DNA of 64,000 nucleotides, taken from the NCBI GenBank assembly GCA_037043015.1, contig CM073326.1:14268345-14332344 (forward strand), in the 5' to 3' direction. This DNA comes from Bryum argenteum. Taxonomy: Eukaryota > Streptophyta > Bryopsida > Bryales > Bryaceae. The stretch's first letter is position 1. Each line of letters begins with the position of its first letter. A program made the translations under genes and the position numbers. Of this stretch, positions 59,248-64,000 are shown piece by piece. Below the pieces are notes generated by a model. It ran no database searches, had not been told where the DNA came from, and saw only the letters and a list, made by a program, of their open reading frames with translations.

Positions 59248-60530
59248 TTCACCACTAGCAGGACATCCAGGTCATGAGGGTGCAGCGTGACTTGATTGCA
59301 CGTGAATATACGTGGCACAGGTTGACACAAGATGTTCGGAGATTTATGCGGAGGCGCAGCGTGTGTGGAAAATCGAAGATTTGGCGGGAGCGAGAAGCAA
59401 GGGTTGCTAAAACCTTTGCCAATTCGGCACGGATTTGGTGAGCTCTCCATTGATTTTATTACGGATTGGCACCAGCCAGCCGATCGTACAAATATCATGG
59501 TTGTGATGGACCGTTTGTCCAAATCTATCATTCTTTGTGCCTATGAAGACAATTCGTGCACTTGATGTGGCTCACAAACTTTTAGAGCAAGTTTTTCAAA
59601 GATCACGGATTACTGCAGCAATTGTGTCGGATCGTGGTAGTCAATTTGTTAGTCGCTTTGGGATGAAGTATGCAGATTGATGAAGATTACGCGTCGGTTG
59701 TCGATGACTTTCCATCCGGAGAGCAGATGGTGCAACAGAGAGGGCGAATCAAGAGCTTGAAACATATCTTCGTATTTTCACGACATTTGAGCATGAAGAT
59801 TGGGCTTTTCGATTTGCCGATCGCGATGATGGCGTTGAATAATCGTGTGTCGCGATCTATAGGTATGTACGCATTTTTATGACTCACGGTTATCATCATT
59901 CGGTCATGAATATTACTATACCCGAGGAGGCAGGTTCTTCGTTGTCACCGGCGGAAAAAGGACGCAAGCTTGTTGAGCACTGGCGTAATTCAAGTGAACT
60001 GGCAACAACGGCAATGGCCATTGCGCAAGAGACTCAAGAACGCGGTCAAATACACGGCCTTTCGGTGGCGAGGATTTTTGTCCGGGTGATCGTGTGTAGT
60101 TGAAGTTGAAGAACATCAACACGTCCCGGTCAATCAAGAAGCTTGATTGGATTGCTCTTCCTTATCGTGTATTGGAGTGCGTAGGTACACATGCGGTTCG
60201 TTTCAATACACCGTCAGGTATTCATCCTGTTTTTCATGTGGGTTTAGTGAAGAAGGCAGCTGAGGATCCGTTGCCTTCCTAACTACCTCATGATAATGAG
60301 CCCGGTGTTGTTTTGAGCAATCCCGCTTTCGAGGCATCCACTAGCGAGGACGAGTATCTTTGTTGAAAGAGTGTTGCAACATCGACGGCGTCGTGGGCGC
60401 GGTTGGCAACTACTTGTAAAGTGGACGAGGATGGCGGAGCCTACTTGGGAAACTTTGTTTGCCAATTACAAAATGTCATGGCCTTTAGAGCGATTACGAG
60501 CGCTGTTTGCGCGCGTCGTATCTTGATATT
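59248..60530 (+). pseudogene. pol: Gypsy integrase C-part and chromodomain
   Basis: Continues the integrase after the hAT insertion. One copy of the 8-bp duplication removed, the reading frame is continuous across the junction. It contains RRQGLLKPLPI and IDFITDW (first catalytic Asp region), VSDRGSQFVSRF near 59,625 (second catalytic Asp), and GIHPVFHVGLVKKA near 60,220. After a frame change near 60,362 comes a chromodomain-like stretch with WQLLVKWTRMAEPTWE (about 60,400-60,450). Chromodomains in this position direct integration to marked chromatin in chromoviruses. Several stops and shifts make it non-functional as written. Confidence 0.85.
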
Positions 60531-60597
60531 CCTTGGGCACATTCTCTTCTATGACACTTTTTAATTCATCAGCACAGGAGGAGGAGGAGGAGGCATT

Positions 60598-60832
60598 TGT
60601 CATGGGCCAAGGCCTCGTTCATAAGCTCGGATGTTCACTCGCTATTAATTTTATAAATAGAACTTCGGCAATAGAGCTAAAGTATAGCCTCGGCAGTAGA
60701 GCTAAAGTATAGCCTCGTGAGATTGAGCCAAGAGATTAGTATATAAGGGACTCTTATTCATTGTAAACCTAAGTCTTGGATCAATATATTTCTTTTGTAG
60801 TTTTTGCTTGTTTTGACAGCTAGACTCTTACA
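60598..60832 (+). repeat. Gypsy 3' LTR (235 bp)
   Basis: Near identical to the 5' LTR apart from one missing 25-bp unit and a few changes at the unit junction (CGTGAGATTGAGCC against CGGCAGTTGAGCC). It is followed directly by the ATCTT duplication. A purine-rich tract at about 60,577-60,594 precedes it. Confidence 0.95.
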
Positions 60833-62210
60833 ATCTTCATGATCCACGCTGGTATTTATGATGTTTACGTGATTACACGAACGGCCGTTCGTAACCATTG
60901 AATCAGTTAGGAATACTAGTTCTTGGTACTGACATGGTCCGGAATGACCCTAAACTAGCAGATCTGCCCCTCCTTCCCAATACCTGGAACCTTCGGGTCT
61001 CTAATTCAAGCCTCTCTTGAGCTACTCCATCTCCTTCGCCCCTTAATAGGTATATGGTTGACTGTCTCTTGTCGCTCACAATTTCGCCTTTTATAACTAT
61101 TTGATGTCGAGTTCATCCAAAGCAATAATCGTGACGCGAAACTTGAAGAGCATTTTCCGGCATTTGCTGGCTTGGTGGTAGAGAATAGATTCGGGTGTCT
61201 GCTACTTTCCGCTCTTATCCTGTACTTACATCAAATGAATTCCAGGTTTCTCTCTCGCTATTCTCTCGTTGACTGGCACTTGGATTACGTAATCGAGAGC
61301 GGCTGAGCAGTGTTTAATTCTACTGATATTGTAATCCAAGTGCTCGACACTTGGAGAATTCCGATAGAGAAGCTTCAAATTCGTTGGGTTTAAGTACTGA
61401 GAAAGAGCTGGAAGAAGCAGACACCCAACTGTATTCTCTACTACCAAGCCTCCCCTCGCCTCAGATCCAGCCAAGTCTTTGGAAGATGCTTTTCATGTTT
61501 CGCGTAAAGTTCATTGCGTTGGATGAAGTCGACATTACATGGATACAAAAGGCCAAAGTGTAAGCTTCATTGTCAACCCATTACGTATAAAGCGCAGTGG
61601 AGACTGAGTATCTGATTTAGAGCATTTGATTTAGAGCCCGGAGACTTGTTCGTATTGAGATAGAGTTGTGGCAAGGGAGTGAAAGAAGTTTTATTTCTCC
61701 TCTTAGTTTTGCTTGCTCGTATCATATTCTCCTGACAACTCGGGCTACTTTGAAGTAATGCTACTACGAAGTATAATGGCGTGAGTTAAGGATTGATTGA
61801 AACTTTGTCCAAATATGGTCTCCATCGTTTTGTACCTTGAGTTTCTGGGAGAATATGGTACGAGTAAACATAACAAAGTCGAAGAATCATGACAGAATTT
61901 TAACTGGGTTTCAAAGTGCGATCGACGAATCGGCTTTCATAACGATGTGATATGAAAATTGATAAATGCGCAATCATCGTGACGTTGAGCACAAAGAGTA
62001 TTTTCGGGCACCCCATTTTGAATGGCATTTTCGAAATCTTCGATATGCACAATACTCGTGAGTGCTCTAAAATGCACTTCTGCCGCCCGTTAGGATGTCT
62101 GCCGTCCATCAGCTTCATATTACATTGTTACGAAAGCTTGTTCGTGAGGGACTGCAGACTTAGGAGGAAATTACTGGATGCACTACGGCAGAATACTACA
62201 CTTCATGACT
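60833..62210. other. Right flank of the retrotransposon, no gene assigned
   Basis: Starts with the ATCTT duplication. Contains a palindrome copy (60,877-60,894), a GACCCTAAACTAGC motif (60,936-60,960) and several short frames on both strands without domains. It may be intron or subterminal DNA of a flanking element. Confidence 0.4.
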
Positions 62211-62214
62211 AGCG

Positions 62215-62985
62215 TTTATGACTGTGCAGAGTCATAAAATCCAAAAATATGACTACAATGGGTCTATCATCACATGGCGCGCGCGGTGACAGTGTCTAGT
62301 AGTTACCGACGAGTCGCTTCAGACAGCCTGTCATATAAATAAATACGCCTTGAAACGTATACTTAGGGCCAATGTACGTGCCACATCAGCGTTTTCGCCC
62401 CCATTTTGACCCACCTGTTGACTACGACTTTTCTTGACCTGCCCGGGCAGCTGAGCCTAAAATCCAACATGGCATGTGACTATGGCGAGTCACAATTTTC
62501 TTCGACGTGGATTATGACTCTATTGAGTCGTATTTTTTTTGACGATAAGCGGCGCTACGTGGAATATATTTGCTTCGTCATATTATAGGTCGACGTGGAA
62601 TGTGACTCTTTGCGGTCATGTTTTTGTCATAATGTGGAGTACGTGAAATGTGGGTGCCTGTCACATTTTGAGACTATGGTGGAATATGACTCTATGGAGT
62701 CATATTGTGTGTGATAATGTTGGTCATGATATTTAGGCTGACGTCGAATATGACTTTGTTTAGTCGTATTTGGGCCGATGAAAAGCCTTGATTCGGGATT
62801 GTTGTAACTTTCGTAGTCAATTAGTCATGTTTCTAAGAACGTGTTTGTAATTCAATTTTTGAGCAAGAGAGATGGTGGTTTTAGTCACAATGTCGGTTTT
62901 GGTAAGAACATATTACCACTCAGAGTATTTTGTGACACTCATATGACTCTAGCCGCATAACATCATAGAGTCATATGGTGAGGCA
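62215..62985. repeat. Hairpin array TATGACTC-n-GAGTCATA
   Basis: Inverted pairs of ATGACTC and GAGTCAT separated by about 3-30 bases recur near 62,218, 62,479, 62,513, 62,599, 62,685, 62,749 and 62,948, with minor variation. The units have the layout of subterminal repeats in CACTA elements and adjoin a CACTA-like gene. Confidence 0.75.
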
Positions 62986-63324
62986 CACGGAGCCACATCA
63001 CTAGGATTGTATACACGCTTTGTGTTATATTCACATGACAGCGTTGTGTGATATTCTTATCACTCACAGTTGTAGACTACAGTCATGTCGTCTTTTTCAT
63101 TACATGCAAGCATGGGCACAATGTAGTCATATGCAATGGGATGCATCACGTACAAAAAACATTGGAGAATGTTGGATAAATGCGACAAAAGGCTAAATTT
63201 TGTATTTAGTCCTGAAATTCTACATACAATACCAATCTGCGTAGAAAGTCGCAACACACTTAGTATCTAGCATAAGTCAGCACCAACACTTTGAAGTTAT
63301 TGAAAGTGTCTTACATAATATAGA

Positions 63325-64000
63325 TTAGGTTGCCTTCAGCGCAGATACGGGCCACTTCGTAATGGAGTTTAGTACATCTCCCAAGCGTTGCATTGGTGGA
63401 TCATCGTCATTGTTAGGATCGAACAAATACAGCGTTTCCGATCCTGGTACAAGCGATGAAATCAACACTGAAGCATTGCCCTCCTCAATCATCCTGCCAT
63501 GCATCGTGCCTCCTGCAAGGCTCACAATTGAGCCATGAGCAACCACTTTGTCAGTGGACTCGTAATTATCGTCAAAATCCATGACGGCCACCTTTGAATG
63601 TGGTGCCAACGTAGTTGGTGCCACCTCCACCAACATCTCCTCGGCGCTAGAGTCCTGTATAAAGAATTGAAAGGTCCACCATATTAATGACTACTAATCG
63701 CAACTAACCGTTTTGAAGCACAAAAACCAATGAATAGGATGGAAAAGAAATGATGAGAGAGCTTGCATGGTTTCCAATTATGGGGTATGAAGCGGTCATG
63801 GACCTACCGGCTTCCGTGGTATCGCAGCCAGGCGGATTTTCTCGCCCGAGTATTCCACGCAATATTCCATGTCCGATGTGTTACGCGCTAAGGCTTCAAA
63901 TGGCTCTATCAGACGGGTGAGATAGTCGTCATTTGGCTCTAATGGGTTCCATCGTGGACAAATGAAGACATTGGATGGAGGGGACTCATTCGTTGCGGTT
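63325..64000 (-). CDS. CACTA-associated-like protein, 3' exons (partial)
   Basis: Two exons: 64,000-63,808 (runs off the window) and 63,654-63,325 (stop). They join in phase 0 by GTAGGT...TACAG. The exon at the window edge reads SPPSNVFICPRWNPLEPNDDY and continues EYSGEKIRLAAIPRKP. The last exon has KVVAHGSIVSLAGGTMHG ... LVPGSETLYLF ... KWPVSAL, whose G-HG-x-WP layout resembles the DUF8039-like domain seen in plant CACTA-related proteins. The resemblance is from memory of the pattern only. A host gene is not excluded. Confidence 0.55.

Larger units (their letters stand above)
35674..60832 (+). mobile_element. Ty3/Gypsy chromodomain LTR retrotransposon, split by a nested hAT
   Basis: LTRs at 35,674-35,932 and 60,598-60,832 begin TGTCATGG and end CTCTTACA, and both are flanked by ATCTT (35,669-35,673 and 60,833-60,837). 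Between them lie Gag with a zinc knuckle, aspartic protease, reverse transcriptase, RNase H, integrase and a C-terminal chromodomain, in Ty3 order. A purine-rich tract (GGAGGAGGAGGAGG) precedes the 3' LTR. I see no standard initiator-Met primer site. Without the 19.6-kb hAT insertion the element would be about 5.6 kb. The coding frame has several shifts and stops although the LTRs are nearly identical. Confidence 0.95.

Overview
The window is a stretch of nuclear DNA from a large, repeat-rich eukaryotic genome, most likely a streptophyte (charophyte alga or non-seed plant). The evidence is spliceosomal introns, an interstitial TTTAGGG telomere-type tract, a hAT transposase of the DUF659 type, a CACTA-type element end, and Ty3/Gypsy and Ty1/Copia retrotransposons. 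The Ty3 integrase looks somewhat fungal-like in its motifs, so the lineage should not be fixed from it. Bacterial features such as operons, CRISPR arrays or rRNA are absent.

Bases 1-26,000 are mostly repeats. They hold a 0.5-kb direct duplication (1.3-2.9 kb), several AT-rich tandem arrays (3.6-4.5, 5.6-6.4 and 8.9-9.3 kb), a CACTA end (5.54 kb), a short spliced gene (11.2-11.9 kb), TTAA-flanked MITE-like elements, a decayed DUF7869-family gene on the minus strand (16.4-19.7 kb) with a palindrome array upstream, and a satellite of about seven 0.5-kb units (21.6-24.75 kb).

Bases 26,300-34,743 hold the best host-gene candidate. It is a multi-exon plus-strand gene with a GC-rich leader, a ParB/sulfiredoxin-like GQH motif and an Ala/Glu coiled coil. 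Its leader and introns, and one exon, carry many copies of a 20-bp palindrome, TTACGAACGGCCGTTCGTAA. A ParB-like protein surrounded by parS-sized palindromes is one of the two most interesting signals here.

Bases 35,674-60,832 are a three-level nest whose boundaries can each be read from target-site duplications. A chromodomain Ty3/Gypsy element (259- and 235-bp LTRs, TSD ATCTT) is split in its integrase by a 19.6-kb hAT-type transposon (TIR CAGGGATGTCA or CAGGGGATGTCA, TSD TTCACCAC). The hAT transposase is in turn split by an internally deleted Copia element (TSD TTTTG). Besides its DUF659/hAT transposase, the hAT element carries a protein-kinase-like gene, a gene with a Gly/Tyr-rich tail and a RING-H2 gene. 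Four TATA promoters each abut a GC-rich (CGGTCGGCCG-like) array, so the array plus promoter looks like a reusable module. The cargo-bearing transposon is the second main signal.

The right flank (60.8-64 kb) carries a third type of hairpin array and the 3' exons of a minus-strand gene resembling CACTA-associated plant proteins. Many coding frames contain frameshifts or stops. Because the LTR pairs are nearly identical, these are either defects carried along by trans-mobilisation or uncorrected indels in the assembly.
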